From NCBI GenBank assembly GCA_029779845.1, contig JAKOZT010000098.1:1-64000 (forward strand): 64,000 nucleotides of DNA. The letters run 5' to 3'. The position numbers and the translations under genes are program-made. The notes below the pieces were generated by a model that had not been told where the DNA came from, did no database searches, and saw only the letters and a program-made list of their open reading frames with translations. Below, one piece after another: positions 19,414 to 29,033 of the stretch (positions are counted from its first letter, which is position 1; every line of letters starts with the position of its first letter). Source of the DNA: Pseudomonadota bacterium (lineage in GTDB: Bacteria > Pseudomonadota > Gammaproteobacteria > Burkholderiales > Burkholderiaceae_C).

Positions 19414-20652
19414 TTGAACATCCTGCTGATCAACCACTACGCGGGGTCCGTGCATCACGGCATGGAGTTCCGCCCGTACTACATGGCCCGCGAGTGGGTG
19501 CGCAGCGGCCACCGCGTGCGCATCGCGGCGGCCTCGTTTTCGCACGTGCGTGCGCGCCAGCCGCGCATGGATGCCGGCGGCGCGCCGACGCGCGAGCTGA
19601 TCGACGGCATCGAGTACCTCTGGTATCCGACGCCGGCCTACGCCTCCAACGGCCTGGGCCGGGTGCGCAACATCGCGTCGTTCCTGCGCCAGATGCATCG
19701 CGATGCCGGCCGCCATGCGCGCGAGTTCGCGCCCGACGTGGTGATCGCCTCCAGCACCTACCCGATGGACATCTGGGTGGCGCGCCGCATCGCGCGCCGC
19801 GCCGGCGCGCGGCTGGTCTACGAGGTGCACGACCTGTGGCCGCTGTCGCCGGTCGAGATCGGCGGCATGTCGCGCCGCCATCCGTTCATCGTGCTGTGCC
19901 AGGCGGCGGAAGACCACGCCTACCGCGTCGCCGACGCCACCGTGTCGCTGCTGCCGAAGACCGGGCCCTACATGGCCTCGCGCGGGCTCGACCTGGCGCG
20001 GCTGCACGTGGTGGGCAACGGCGTCGCGGTGGAGGACTGGGAGGACGGCGACGAGCGCGCCGTCGACCCGGCGATAGCCGCCTGGCTGGCCGCGCAGCGC
20101 GCCGCCGGCCGCACGGTGGTCGGCTTCACCGGCTCGCACGGCGTGCCCAACGCGCTCGACGTGCTGCTCGATGCGGCCAGGATGATGGACGGCGAGCCGG
20201 TTGCCTTCCTGCTGGTGGGCGACGGCATGGAGAAACCCAGGCTGCAGCGGCGCGTCGCCGACGAGAGACTGAACAACGTCGGCCTGTTCGCGCCGGTGCC
20301 CAAGGCGCAGCTGCCGGCGCTGCTGCGCCGCCTCGACATCGCCTACATCGGCTGGCGCCGCCTGCCGATCTACCGCTTCGGCATCGCGCCGAACAAGCTG
20401 ATGGACTACATGATGGCCGGCTGCGCGGTGCTGCACTCGGTGGAGGCGGGCAACGACCCGGTGCAGGAGGCGGGCTGCGGCATCAGCGTCGAGCCCGAGT
20501 CGGCGGCGGCGGTCGTCGAAGGCGTCCGCCGCCTGATCGCTGCCGGCGCCGACGAGCGCGCCCGCATGGGCCGGCGCGGGCGCGAGTTCATCCTGCGCCA
20601 TCACACCTACGGCGTGCTGGCGCGGCGTTTTCTCGAGGCGGCCGCGGCATGA
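19414..20652 (+). CDS. Glycosyltransferase family 4 (WbuB-like)
   Basis: A 412-residue GT-B enzyme, first gene of the polysaccharide locus. The N-terminal domain begins NILLINHYAGS and continues HGMEFRPYYMAREWVRSGH, typical of WbuB-type transferases that add an N-acetylated aminosugar. The C-terminal domain carries FTGSHGVPNALDVLLDA and the nucleotide-sugar site region GIAPNKLMDYMMAGCAVLHSV. The start is probably TTG 19414, since no ATG fits and upstream codons are in the promoter region. Its TGA overlaps the ATG of the acetyltransferase gene (ATGA). Confidence 0.9.
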   Translation: MNILLINHYAGSVHHGMEFRPYYMAREWVRSGHRVRIAAASFSHVRARQPRMDAGGAPTRELIDGIEYLWYPTPAYASNGLGRVRNIASFLRQMHRDAGRHAREFAPDVVIASSTYPMDIWVARRIARRAGARLVYEVHDLWPLSPVEIGGMSRRHPFIVLCQAAEDHAYRVADATVSLLPKTGPYMASRGLDLARLHVVGNGVAVEDWEDGDERAVDPAIAAWLAAQRAAGRTVVGFTGSHGVPNALDVLLDAARMMDGEPVAFLLVGDGMEKPRLQRRVADERLNNVGLFAPVPKAQLPALLRRLDIAYIGWRRLPIYRFGIAPNKLMDYMMAGCAVLHSVEAGNDPVQEAGCGISVEPESAAAVVEGVRRLIAAGADERARMGRRGREFILRHHTYGVLARRFLEAAAA

Positions 20653-21116
20653 ACGCGCCGCGCATCCGCTCCTGCGCCATCCGCGAGGTGCGCTTCGGCG
20701 CCGAGGTCACGGTGGTCGAGCCCGTCAACCTGTACGAGTGCGAGATCGGCGACGGCTGCTTCATCGGCCCCTTCGTCGAGATCCAGCGCGGCGTCGTGAT
20801 CGGCGCGCGCACCAAGGTGCAGTCGCACAGCTTCGTCTGCGAACTGGTCACGATCGGCGACGACTGCTTCGTCGGCCACGGCGTCAAGTTCGTCAACGAC
20901 CTGTTTGCCACGGGCGGCCCGGCGCGCGGCGACCGCTCGCTGTGGCGTTCCACGCGCATCGGCCACCGCGTCTCGATCGGCAGCGGCGCGGTGATCCTGC
21001 CCGTGAACATCTGCGACGGCGTGGTGATCGGCGCCGGCGCGGTGGTGACGCGCGACATCGAGCGCCCCGGCATCTATGCCGGCAACCCGGCGCGGCTGCT
21101 GCGGCCGCTGCCCTAG
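20649..21116 (+). CDS. wlbB: Hexapeptide-repeat N-acetyltransferase (WlbB/WbpD-like)
   Basis: A 155-residue left-handed beta-helix acetyltransferase. Hexapeptide turns run from ECEIGDGCFIGPFVEI to SIGSGAVILPVNICDGVVIG, ending with AVVTRDIERPGIYAGNPAR. The length and the loop GHGVKFVNDLFATGGPARGD fit enzymes that N-acetylate the 3-amino group of UDP-GlcNAc3NA. Immediate neighbours encode the aminotransferase and dehydrogenase of the same pathway. The start overlaps the GT stop. The symbol is by homology and context, not proof. Confidence 0.82.
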   Translation: MNAPRIRSCAIREVRFGAEVTVVEPVNLYECEIGDGCFIGPFVEIQRGVVIGARTKVQSHSFVCELVTIGDDCFVGHGVKFVNDLFATGGPARGDRSLWRSTRIGHRVSIGSGAVILPVNICDGVVIGAGAVVTRDIERPGIYAGNPARLLRPLP

Positions 21117-21128
21117 CCGGCCTTCGAG

Positions 21129-22235
21129 ATGAAGATCCCGTTCGTCGACCTGCACGCCCAGTACCTCGCGCACCGGGAGGGCATCGACGCGGCCATCGCC
21201 GGCGTCATCGAGCGCAGCGCCTTCATCGGCGGCGAGGCGGTGGCGCGCTTCGAAGCGGCCTACGCCGAACACTACGGCATCGCGCACTGCGTGTCCTGCG
21301 CCAACGGCACCGACGCGATTTACATCGCGCTGAAGATGTTGGGCATTGGCGCGGGCGACGAGGTGATCACCACCGCGCACAGCTGGATCTCGTCGTCGGA
21401 GGCGGTCTCGCAGACCGGCGCGACGCCGGTGTTCGTCGACGTCGACGATTTCTACACCCTCGATGCCGCAAAGATCGAAGCAGCCATCACGCCGCGCACC
21501 CGCGCGCTGATCCCGGTGCACCTGTACGGCCAGGCCTGCGCGATGGGGCCGATCATGGAGATCGCCAGGCGCCGCGGCCTGCGCGTGCTGGAAGATTGTG
21601 CGCAGGCCCACTACGCCACCTGGGGCGGGCAGCGCGTCGGCACCTTCGGCGACGCGGCGACCTTCAGCTTCTACCCGGGCAAGAACCTGGGCGCCTACGG
21701 CGATGCCGGCGCGATCGTCACGCGCGATGCCGCGCTCGCCGAGGCGATGCGCATGTACGCCAACCACGGCCAGCTGAAGAAACACGAGCATCGCATCGAG
21801 GGCATCAACAGCCGGCTCGACGGCCTGCAGGCCGCCATCCTCTCGGCCAAGCTGCCGCACATCCTCGACTGGACGGCGCGCCGCCAGCAGGTGGCTGCGT
21901 GGTACGGCGAGGCGCTGGCCGGCATCGACGGCCTCGAACTGCCGAAGGTGCGTGAAAGCGCCACGCACGTCTACCACCTCTATGTGATCCAGCACGCCGG
22001 GCGCGACGGCCTGGCCGCGCATCTGGCCGAGCGCGCCATCCAGACCGCGGTGCACTATCCGACCGCGCTGCCGCTGCTGGCGTGTTATGCCGCGCGCGGC
22101 TTCACGGCCGCGCAGTTTCCGCGCGCGGCGCGCAACCAGTCGCGCATCCTGTCGCTGCCGATCTATCCGGAGCTGACGCGCGAGATGGTGCAATACGTCG
22201 CCGACTCGATCGCCGCGTACCGTTGCCAGCCATGA
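21129..22235 (+). CDS. wlbC: DegT/DnrJ/EryC1 aminotransferase (WlbC/WbpE-like)
   Basis: A 368-residue PLP-dependent sugar aminotransferase. It begins IPFVDLHAQYLAHR like WbpE/WlbC. The PLP-binding Lys is in FSFYPGKNLGAYGDAG, and the phosphate-binding region is SCANGTDAIYIAL. In the characterised pathway it converts UDP-3-keto-GlcNAcA to UDP-GlcNAc3NA with glutamate. It sits between the acetyltransferase and the dehydrogenase, and its TGA overlaps the next ATG (ATGA). Confidence 0.9.
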   Translation: MKIPFVDLHAQYLAHREGIDAAIAGVIERSAFIGGEAVARFEAAYAEHYGIAHCVSCANGTDAIYIALKMLGIGAGDEVITTAHSWISSSEAVSQTGATPVFVDVDDFYTLDAAKIEAAITPRTRALIPVHLYGQACAMGPIMEIARRRGLRVLEDCAQAHYATWGGQRVGTFGDAATFSFYPGKNLGAYGDAGAIVTRDAALAEAMRMYANHGQLKKHEHRIEGINSRLDGLQAAILSAKLPHILDWTARRQQVAAWYGEALAGIDGLELPKVRESATHVYHLYVIQHAGRDGLAAHLAERAIQTAVHYPTALPLLACYAARGFTAAQFPRAARNQSRILSLPIYPELTREMVQYVADSIAAYRCQP

Positions 22236-23290
22236 AGCACTTCACACCGATCCAGGGCCGCAAGATCCGCATCGCGCTGGCCGGCTGCGGCCGCATCTCG
22301 AAGAACCACTTCGACGCCCTCGGCAAGCACGCCGCGCACGCCGAACTGACCGACGTGTGCGACGTCGATCCGGCCGCGCTGGCGGCGGCCGTGCAGGCCA
22401 CCGGCGCGCGCGGCCACACCTCGCTGGCCGCGATGCTGGAAGCCACGCAGGCCGATGCCGTCGCGCTCGCCACGCCCAGCGGCCTGCACCCGCAGCAGGC
22501 GCTCGAGGTGGCCGCCAGCGGCCGCCACGTGATCACCGAGAAGCCGATGGCCACGCGCTGGGCCGACGGGCTGCGCATGGTGCGCGGCTGCGACGAGGCC
22601 GGCGTGCGCCTGTACGTGGTCAAGCAGAACCGCGGCAATGCCACGCTGCAGCTGCTCAAGCGCGCGCTCGACGCCGGGCGCTTCGGCCGCCTCTACATGG
22701 TCACGGTGAACGTGTTCTGGACGCGCCCGCAGTCCTACTACGACAGCGCGGCCTGGCGCGGCACCTGGGAGTTCGACGGCGGCGCCTTCATGAACCAGGC
22801 GAGCCACTACGTCGACCTGCTCGACTGGCTCGGCGGGCCGGTGGAAAGCGTGATGGCCTACGCCGGCACGCTGGCGCGCAACATCGAGGTGGAGGACACC
22901 GGCGTCGCTGCGCTGAAGTGGCGCAGCGGCGCAATGGGTTCGATCAACGTCACGATGCTGACCTACCCGCAGAACCTGGAAGGCTCGATCACCCTCCTCG
23001 GCGACCGCGGCAGCGTGCGCGTCGGCGGCGTGGCGCTCAACCAGATCCAGCACTGGGAATTCGACGCCGCGCACGAGATGGATGCGCAGGTGAAGGACGC
23101 CAGCTACGGCATCACCTCGGTCTACGGCTTCGGCCACGCGCTCTACTACGACAACGTGATCCGCAGCCTGCGCGGCGAGTGCGAGCCGGCCACCGACGGG
23201 CGCGAGGGCCTGAAGTCGCTGGAACTGCTGATCGCGATGTACCGCTCGGCGCGCGACGGGCGGCGCGTGAACCTGCCGCTGGACTACTGA
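22232..23290 (+). CDS. wlbA: UDP-N-acetylglucosaminuronate 3-dehydrogenase (WlbA-like, Gfo/Idh/MocA)
   Basis: A 352-residue NAD-dependent dehydrogenase. The Rossmann motif is in IRIALAGCGRISKNHFDAL and the family's catalytic Lys in ITEKPMATRW. Long stretches such as VNVFWTRPQSYYD and TWEFDGGAFMNQASHYVDLL match what I remember of Chromobacterium violaceum and Bordetella WlbA, which oxidise C3 of UDP-GlcNAcA. Together with the two preceding genes this gives UDP-GlcNAc3NAcA. No UDP-GlcNAc 6-dehydrogenase or WlbD-type 2-epimerase is in the window, so the precursor must come from elsewhere and the final sugar may stay in the gluco form. Confidence 0.92.
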   Translation: MKHFTPIQGRKIRIALAGCGRISKNHFDALGKHAAHAELTDVCDVDPAALAAAVQATGARGHTSLAAMLEATQADAVALATPSGLHPQQALEVAASGRHVITEKPMATRWADGLRMVRGCDEAGVRLYVVKQNRGNATLQLLKRALDAGRFGRLYMVTVNVFWTRPQSYYDSAAWRGTWEFDGGAFMNQASHYVDLLDWLGGPVESVMAYAGTLARNIEVEDTGVAALKWRSGAMGSINVTMLTYPQNLEGSITLLGDRGSVRVGGVALNQIQHWEFDAAHEMDAQVKDASYGITSVYGFGHALYYDNVIRSLRGECEPATDGREGLKSLELLIAMYRSARDGRRVNLPLDY

Positions 23291-23291
23291 G

Positions 23292-24515
23292 TTGAACGAC
23301 GCGGCCCTTGCTCCCGCCTCCACGGGCCTGGTGCGAGCCAGCCTGACCTTGCTGGCGGGCGGGGCCGCGGCGCAACTGGTGCCGCTGCTGCTGGGGCCCT
23401 GGCTGACGCGGCTGTACACGCCCGAGACCTTCGGCCTCTACCACCTGCTCGCCGCCGTGGTGGCCAACGTGGCGGTGGCGGCCTGCGCTCGCTACGAGTT
23501 CGCCTTGCCCAAGGCCGCAGGCGATGCCGAGGCGCGGGCGCTGCGCGCGCTGTGCCTGCGCATCGCCGCCGTGGTCACCGTGGCGAGCCTGGCGGCTGCG
23601 CTGGCCTGGGCGGCATGGCTGGGCCAGGCCTGGCCGCTGTGGCTGGCACCCGGCGTTGCGCTGCTGGCCCTGCTGTCGCTGGCCACGCTGGAGGCGATGC
23701 GCGCGCAGCGCTTCCGGCCGCTCGCGTGGGCGCGTGTCGTGCAGCATGGCGGCGGCGCGTTGCTGCAAGGGCTGGCGGGGCTGCTGTCGCTGGGCGTGCA
23801 TGGCTTGATCGGCGGCGCGATCGTCGCGGCCGGCGCGGCGCTGGCCCTGCTCGGCGGGATCCGGGTTGGGCACGTCTCGCGCATGCGCTTGGAGGCCGTG
23901 GCGCGCCGCTACCGCGACTTCCCGCTGCTCAACACGCCGCACGCCGTGCTCGGCGCCTTGCAGGACACGCTGGCCCTGGCCCTGGTGGCCGGCAGCCAGG
24001 GCGCGGCCGCGGCGGGTGCCTGGGGTCTGGCGCTGCGCTACCTGAAGGCGCCGGCCACGCTGGTGGGTAGCGCGGTCTCCCAGGCGCTCTATCCGCAACT
24101 GGCGCAGGCCGGCCGCACGCGGGCGGGCCGCGCGATGGTGCTGCGAACCATGGGCGTGCTCGCGCTGGCGGCGCTGCCCTTCGTGCTGCTGCTCTGGCTG
24201 CTGGCGCCGGCCGCCTTCGCCTGGGCGTTCGGCGCCGAGTGGCGCGAGGCCGGCGAGCTGGCGCGTGCGCTGGCGCTGTACATCGGATTGCACTTCGTCG
24301 CCTCGCCGCTGGGCGTGGTCACGCTGGCGTGGGACGCCCAGGCCTGGGCGCTGAAGCTGGCGCTGGCCGGCCAGGCGATGTTCGTCGCCGCGCTCGCCGC
24401 GGGGCTCGCGCTGGATGGCCTGCGCGGCGCGGGCTGGGCGGTCTCGCTCGCGATGGCGCTGTACTTCGGCTGGTACTTCGCGAAGCTGGCGCGCTGGCCG
24501 GTGGAAGGCGCCTGA
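23292..24515 (+). CDS. Lipopolysaccharide/oligosaccharide flippase (Wzx-like), block A
   Basis: A 407-residue multi-pass membrane protein of the MOP superfamily, about 10-12 predicted helices, very rich in Ala and Leu. Features include LLAGGAAAQLVPLLLGPWLTRLYTPETFGLYHLL near the N-terminus, the hallmark of Wzx-type flippases. It probably moves undecaprenyl-linked sugar to the periplasm. TTG 23292, one base after the wlbA stop, is the likely start; a GTG about 13 codons later is possible. This is the first of two flippases in the locus. Confidence 0.85.
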   Translation: MNDAALAPASTGLVRASLTLLAGGAAAQLVPLLLGPWLTRLYTPETFGLYHLLAAVVANVAVAACARYEFALPKAAGDAEARALRALCLRIAAVVTVASLAAALAWAAWLGQAWPLWLAPGVALLALLSLATLEAMRAQRFRPLAWARVVQHGGGALLQGLAGLLSLGVHGLIGGAIVAAGAALALLGGIRVGHVSRMRLEAVARRYRDFPLLNTPHAVLGALQDTLALALVAGSQGAAAAGAWGLALRYLKAPATLVGSAVSQALYPQLAQAGRTRAGRAMVLRTMGVLALAALPFVLLLWLLAPAAFAWAFGAEWREAGELARALALYIGLHFVASPLGVVTLAWDAQAWALKLALAGQAMFVAALAAGLALDGLRGAGWAVSLAMALYFGWYFAKLARWPVEGA

Positions 24516-24517
24516 GC

Positions 24518-25108
24518 ATGTCGCCGCGCGCCTGGTTCAACCGCTGGCGTCGCCGCCTCGTGCATGCGGCGCTGCATCGCATGGTGTTCGGCGAGTCTTC
24601 CGCGGGGCAGTGGCTGCCGAACACGCGCATCGCGCCGTCGACGTGCATAGCGCACGAGGAGAAGCTGCGCCTGGCCGACCACGTCTACATCGGCCCGTTC
24701 TGCTTCATCGAGGCGAGCCAGGGCGTGAGCCTGGGCGAGGGCGTGCAGGTCACGCACCATGTCAGCATCGTCACGCACAGCTCGCACCGCGCGCAGCGCC
24801 TGCTCGGCCGCGCCTACGTGGCGTGGCCCGGCCCGCGCCCCGGCTGGGTGGCGGGCGCGGTGGAGATCGGCCCCTACTGCTTCATCGGGCCGCATTCGCT
24901 GATCGAAGCCGGCACGCGGCTCGGGCGCGGCTGCATCGTGCGTGCCGGCAGCGTGCTGCGCGGCGAGTTTGCGGCATTCGCCGTCGTGGCCGGCAACCCG
25001 GCCGTCGTGGTGGGCGATTCGCGCGACGGCGATGCGCGCTGGCTCGAAGCGCAGCCGGAACTGCGCGCGCACTACGAGGCCTGGGCCGGCCCGGATTCGC
25101 CGCGATGA
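24518..25108 (+). CDS. Hexapeptide-repeat acyltransferase
   Basis: A 196-residue left-handed beta-helix protein with coils such as LADHVYIGPFCFIEA and AVEIGPYCFIGPHSLIEA, and a catalytic-type His in VTHHVSIVTHSSHR. It ends with VVAGNPAVVVGDS. It probably transfers an acetyl group to a sugar OH or NH2. It has no N-terminal Rossmann domain, so it is not a PglD-type enzyme by architecture. It begins 2 bases after the flippase stop and overlaps the next GT gene (ATGA). Confidence 0.82.
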   Translation: MSPRAWFNRWRRRLVHAALHRMVFGESSAGQWLPNTRIAPSTCIAHEEKLRLADHVYIGPFCFIEASQGVSLGEGVQVTHHVSIVTHSSHRAQRLLGRAYVAWPGPRPGWVAGAVEIGPYCFIGPHSLIEAGTRLGRGCIVRAGSVLRGEFAAFAVVAGNPAVVVGDSRDGDARWLEAQPELRAHYEAWAGPDSPR

Positions 25109-26178
25109 GGCTGGTGCTGCTGGGCGACGGCGAGAGTCCGCACCTGGTCAAGTGGGCGCGCGCGCTGGCGCCGCAGGTGGAGCTGTGGGCGGCTTCGTCG
25201 CGCGGCTTCGCCCCCGAGTTCGATGCCCTGGTGCCCGCCGCGCGCCGCCTCGCGCTCGGCACCGCGCCGCGCGCCGAGGGCGGCAACGCGGCGCTGTTGC
25301 GCCACCTGCCGAGATTGGCGCGCTGGCTGCGCGGCGTGCGGGCCGACTGGATTCACGCGCACTACCTCAGCTCGCACGGCACGCTGGCCTGGCTGGCGAC
25401 CGCCTGGCTGGGCGTGCCCGGCCGCGTCGTCGGCTCGGCCTGGGGCAGCGACATCCTGGTCGCGCCGCAGCGCAGCCGGTCGATGCGCGCCGTCACGCGA
25501 CGCGTGCTGCGCCACTGTGCGCTGACCACCAGCGATTCACGGGTCATGGCCGCGCGCATGGCCGAACTCGGCGCCCGCGAGGTGATGGTGTTTCCGTTCG
25601 GCCTGGAGGCGATGCCGCCCGCGGCGGCGGCCAAGGACGAAGCCTTGTTCTTCGCCAACCGCGCGCTCGAGCCGCTGTACCGTCCGCGCGAGGTCCTGGA
25701 GGCTTTTGCCGGCATCGCGCATGCGTGGCCGCGGGCGCGCCTGGTGGTGGCCAACGACGGCTCGATGCGCGCGGCGCTGCAGGCCCACGCGCTCGGGCTC
25801 GGGCTGGGCGAGCGCGTGCGCTTCGTCGGCCGGCTGCCGGCTGGCGAGCAGGCGCGCTGCTACGACGCGGCGCGCTGGTACATCAGCCTGCCGGCCAGCG
25901 ACTCGGTCTCGGTCTCGGTGCTGGAGGCCATGGCGCATGGCTGCATTCCGCTGCTGTCGGACCTGCCGGCCAACCGGGAACTGGTGCGCGACGGCGACAA
26001 CGGCCTGATCGTTGCGGACGATCTCGCGGCGTTGCCGGCAAGGCTGCAAGCCTTGCATCTGCGTGCAGGCGCGGTGGCCGCGGCGAACCGCTGCTGGGTG
26101 GAGGCGCATGCGCTGTTCCCGCAGGCGGTGGCGGCCTTCCTCGCCCGGCTGCGCGAACTGGGGAGCGACGAAGCATGA
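25105..26178 (+). CDS. Glycosyltransferase family 4
   Basis: A 357-residue GT-B transferase. The N-terminal half contains [36 protein letters not shown] (reported as one region, about 75-110). The C-terminal half includes [19 protein letters not shown] and the acidic pair region [20 protein letters not shown] (about 255-285). That region has Asp at the usual first Glu position of the EX7E motif. The acceptor and donor are unknown. Both ends overlap neighbours by four bases. Confidence 0.87.
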   Translation: MRLVLLGDGESPHLVKWARALAPQVELWAASSRGFAPEFDALVPAARRLALGTAPRAEGGNAALLRHLPRLARWLRGVRADWIHAHYLSSHGTLAWLATAWLGVPGRVVGSAWGSDILVAPQRSRSMRAVTRRVLRHCALTTSDSRVMAARMAELGAREVMVFPFGLEAMPPAAAAKDEALFFANRALEPLYRPREVLEAFAGIAHAWPRARLVVANDGSMRAALQAHALGLGLGERVRFVGRLPAGEQARCYDAARWYISLPASDSVSVSVLEAMAHGCIPLLSDLPANRELVRDGDNGLIVADDLAALPARLQALHLRAGAVAAANRCWVEAHALFPQAVAAFLARLRELGSDEA

Positions 26179-26876
26179 GCCTGCAGGACGAGACCGACGC
26201 CGTGGCACGCCGCTATGCGCGCCGCGGCGAACTGGCCGACCGCTATCACCCGCTGCGCGCCGAGGTGCTGGCCGCGCTGCACGAACGCCAGCGCGCGATG
26301 CGCTCGCTGCTGGTGCGTCACGCCGGCGGCGACGTCGGCGCGCTGCGCCTCGTCGAGGTCGGATGCGGGGCCGGCGGCAACCTGCTCGAACTGCTGCGCC
26401 TGGGTTTCCGGCCCGAGCACCTGCAAGGCATCGAGCTGCTGCCCGAACGGCTTGCCCATGCGCGTGCCGTGCTGCCGGCGGCGCTGTCGTTGCACGCCGG
26501 CGATGCCTGCGCGCTGGCGCTGCCGGAGGGCTCGCAGGACATCGTGTACGTCGCCACCGTCTTCAGCTCGCTGCTCGACGACGCCTTCCAGCAGCGCCTG
26601 GCCGATGCGATGTGGGGCTGGCTGAAGCCGGGCGGCGCCGTGCTGTGGTACGACTTCATCGTCGACAATCCGGCCAACCGCGACGTGCGCGGCGTGCCGC
26701 TGGCGCGCGTGCGGGAGTTGTTTCCCTCCGGCCGCATCGAAGCGCGCCGCGTCACGCTGGCCCCGCCGATCGCACGCCGCGTCGCGGCGATCCATCCGAC
26801 CCTGTACACCGTCTTCAACGCCATGCCGCCGCTGCGCACCCACGTGCTGGCCTGGATCGCCAAACCGATCTCATGA
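26175..26876 (+). CDS. Class I SAM-dependent methyltransferase
   Basis: A 233-residue Rossmann methyltransferase. Motif I is [15 protein letters not shown] near 57-71, and the post-motif region carries [34 protein letters not shown] gives the motif III area. It sits directly before a sugar aminotransferase (ATGA overlap) and shortly before the 4,6-dehydratase gene. An N-methylation of a 4-amino sugar, as in the Bordetella band A sugar FucNAc4NMe, is therefore a reasonable inference; O-methylation of the glycan is the alternative. Confidence 0.85.
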   Translation: MSLQDETDAVARRYARRGELADRYHPLRAEVLAALHERQRAMRSLLVRHAGGDVGALRLVEVGCGAGGNLLELLRLGFRPEHLQGIELLPERLAHARAVLPAALSLHAGDACALALPEGSQDIVYVATVFSSLLDDAFQQRLADAMWGWLKPGGAVLWYDFIVDNPANRDVRGVPLARVRELFPSGRIEARRVTLAPPIARRVAAIHPTLYTVFNAMPPLRTHVLAWIAKPIS

Positions 26877-28036
26877 GCCCGCAACCCTTCCTCCCCTTCG
26901 CCCTGCCCGACATCGGCGAGCCCGAGATCGCCGAGGTGGTCGACACGCTGCGCTCGGGCTGGATCACCACCGGCCCGAAGGCGCGCCGCTTCGAGGAAGA
27001 TTTCGCCGCCTGGCTGGGAGACCCCTCGCTGCACGCGCTGGCCGTCAACTCCGCCACCGCCGGGCTGCACCTCGCGCTCGAAGCGCTGGGGATCGGCCCG
27101 GGTGACGAGGTCATCACCACCACGCACACCTTCACCGCCACCGCCGAAGTGGTGCGCTACCTCGGCGCCGACGTGGTGCTGGTCGACATCGATCCGGCCA
27201 CGCTGTGCATCGACATCGACGCGGTGGAGCGCGCCATCACGCCGCGCACGAAGGCGGTGATCCCGGTGCACTACGGCGGGCTGGCGGCCGACATGGCGCG
27301 GCTGATTCCGCTGGCGCGCCGCCACGGGCTGAAGATCGTCGAGGACGCGGCGCACGCGCTGCCCAGCACCTGCGGCGGCACCCTGGTCGGCACGCTGGCA
27401 AGCGACGCCACCGTCTTCAGCTTCTACGCCAACAAGACCATCACCACCGGCGAGGGCGGCATGGTGGTGGTGCGCGACGACGAGCTTGCCAAGCGCATCA
27501 AGGTGATGCGCCTGCACGGCATCAGCCGCGACGCCTTCGACCGCTTCACCGCCAAGGTGCCGAGCTGGTACTACGAGATCGTCGCGCCCGGCTTCAAGTA
27601 CAACCTGACCGACATCGCCGCGGCGCTGGGCATCCACCAGCTCAGGCGCGCGCGCGAGTTCCAGCAGCGCCGCGAGGCGGTGGCGATGGCGTACCAGGAG
27701 ACCTTGCAAGGGCTGCCGCTGATCCTGCCGCCCGGCCCGCGCGCGGGCGATGTGCACTCGTGGCACCTCTACGTCGTGCGCCTCGCCGACGAGGCGCGCA
27801 TTGCCCGCGATGCCTTCATCGAGAAGCTGTTCGCCGCCGGCATCGGCTGCAGCGTGCACTACATCCCGCTGCACCTGCAGCCCTACTGGCGCGAGCGCTA
27901 CGCGCTGCGCGCCGAGCAGTTCCCGCACAGCCAGCGCGCTTACGAGCGCAGCATCAGCCTGCCGATCTATTCGCGCATGACCGATGCCGACGTGGCGCGG
28001 GTGGCCGGGGCGCTGCGCGAGGGGCTCGGCGCCTAG
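26873..28036 (+). CDS. DegT/DnrJ/EryC1 sugar aminotransferase (4-amino type)
   Basis: A 387-residue PLP enzyme with the Lys in [18 protein letters not shown]. The [11 protein letters not shown] form is typical of ArnB/PglE/PseC-like enzymes acting on C4 of UDP-4-keto-6-deoxy sugars, unlike the PGKNLGAYGDAG form in the upstream aminotransferase. Other motifs are [13 protein letters not shown] and [13 protein letters not shown]. The expected substrate is the product of the dehydratase encoded at 29639-31504. The stop at 28036 is followed by a candidate promoter for the kpsF-like gene. Confidence 0.9.
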   Translation: MSPQPFLPFALPDIGEPEIAEVVDTLRSGWITTGPKARRFEEDFAAWLGDPSLHALAVNSATAGLHLALEALGIGPGDEVITTTHTFTATAEVVRYLGADVVLVDIDPATLCIDIDAVERAITPRTKAVIPVHYGGLAADMARLIPLARRHGLKIVEDAAHALPSTCGGTLVGTLASDATVFSFYANKTITTGEGGMVVVRDDELAKRIKVMRLHGISRDAFDRFTAKVPSWYYEIVAPGFKYNLTDIAAALGIHQLRRAREFQQRREAVAMAYQETLQGLPLILPPGPRAGDVHSWHLYVVRLADEARIARDAFIEKLFAAGIGCSVHYIPLHLQPYWRERYALRAEQFPHSQRAYERSISLPIYSRMTDADVARVAGALREGLGA

Positions 28037-28039
28037 AAT
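28034..28039 (+). promoter_or_regulatory. Candidate -10 of the kpsF/kdsD gene
   Basis: TAGAAT overlapping the stop of the aminotransferase gene and ending 6 bases before the next ATG. A leaderless start is implied. No -35 is recognisable. Confidence 0.35.
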
Positions 28040-28045
28040 CCCGCC

Positions 28046-29029
28046 ATGTCCGATCGACTCGACCCCGAACGCATCCTCGCGTTCGCTCGCCAGACCCTGG
28101 ACATCGAGGCCGCCGCGCTGATCGGCCTCAAGCAGCGCCAGGGCGATGGCTTCGTTGCCGCGGCGCGCGCGATGCTGGAATGCCGCGGCCGCGTCGTCGT
28201 GATGGGCATGGGCAAGAGCGGCCACGTCGGCCGCAAGATCGCCGCCACGCTGGCTTCGACCGGCACGCCGGCGATGTTCGTTCATCCGGCCGAAGCCAGC
28301 CACGGCGACCTCGGCATGGTCACCGATGGCGACGTGGTGCTGGCCATCTCCAACTCCGGCGAGAGCGACGAGATCGGCGCCATCCTGCCGGCGCTCAAGC
28401 GGCTGGCGGTCGTCACCATCGCGATGACGGGGCGCGCCGACAGCACGCTGGCGCGGCATGCCGACATCGTGCTGTCCAGCGCGGTCGACCAGGAGGCCTG
28501 CCCGCTGAACCTGGCGCCCACCGCGAGCACCACGGCACAGATGGCGCTCGGCGACGCGCTGGCCGTGGCGCTGCTCGATGCGCGCGGCTTTCGCGAGGAG
28601 GACTTCGCGCGCTCGCACCCCGGCGGCGCGCTCGGCCGCCGGCTGCTGACGCACGTGCGCGACGTGATGCGCAGCGGCGATGCCGTGCCGCGCGTGCCGG
28701 CCCACACCGCGCTGGTGGACACCATGCGCGAGATGACGCGCAAGGGCCTGGGCGCCACCGCGGTCGTCGACGAAAGCGGCAAGGTGCTGGGCATCTTCAC
28801 CGACGGCGACCTGCGCCGCCTCGTCGAGACCGGCCGCGATCTGCGCGACCTGCGCGCGGAAGACGTCATGCACCGCAGCCCGCGCGTCGTTCACCCCGAT
28901 GCACTGGCGGTGGCGGCGGCCGAGCTGATGGAGACGCACCGCATCACCAGCGTGCTGGTGGTCGATGGCGGCGGCCTGCTGGTCGGTGCGCTCAATTCCA
29001 ACGACCTGATGCGCGCCAAGGTGATCTGA
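28046..29029 (+). CDS. kdsD: D-arabinose 5-phosphate isomerase (KpsF/KdsD/GutQ)
   Basis: A 327-residue isomerase that turns D-ribulose 5-phosphate into D-arabinose 5-phosphate, first step towards KDO. The SIS domain carries [19 protein letters not shown] and [13 protein letters not shown] (about 48-95). Two CBS domains follow (about 205-325), with [11 protein letters not shown]. Length matches E. coli KdsD (328). It is isolated from other KDO genes here and embedded among glycan genes, so a capsule-dedicated paralogue (KpsF) is as likely as the housekeeping enzyme. Confidence 0.92.
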   Translation: MSDRLDPERILAFARQTLDIEAAALIGLKQRQGDGFVAAARAMLECRGRVVVMGMGKSGHVGRKIAATLASTGTPAMFVHPAEASHGDLGMVTDGDVVLAISNSGESDEIGAILPALKRLAVVTIAMTGRADSTLARHADIVLSSAVDQEACPLNLAPTASTTAQMALGDALAVALLDARGFREEDFARSHPGGALGRRLLTHVRDVMRSGDAVPRVPAHTALVDTMREMTRKGLGATAVVDESGKVLGIFTDGDLRRLVETGRDLRDLRAEDVMHRSPRVVHPDALAVAAAELMETHRITSVLVVDGGGLLVGALNSNDLMRAKVI

Positions 29030-29033
29030 GCGC

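Noticed and set aside
24518..25108. Assignment of the acyltransferase as PglD (bacillosamine pathway)
   Set aside because: PglD has an N-terminal Rossmann-like domain before its beta-helix; this protein is beta-helix almost from the start, so only a general acyltransferase call is supported.
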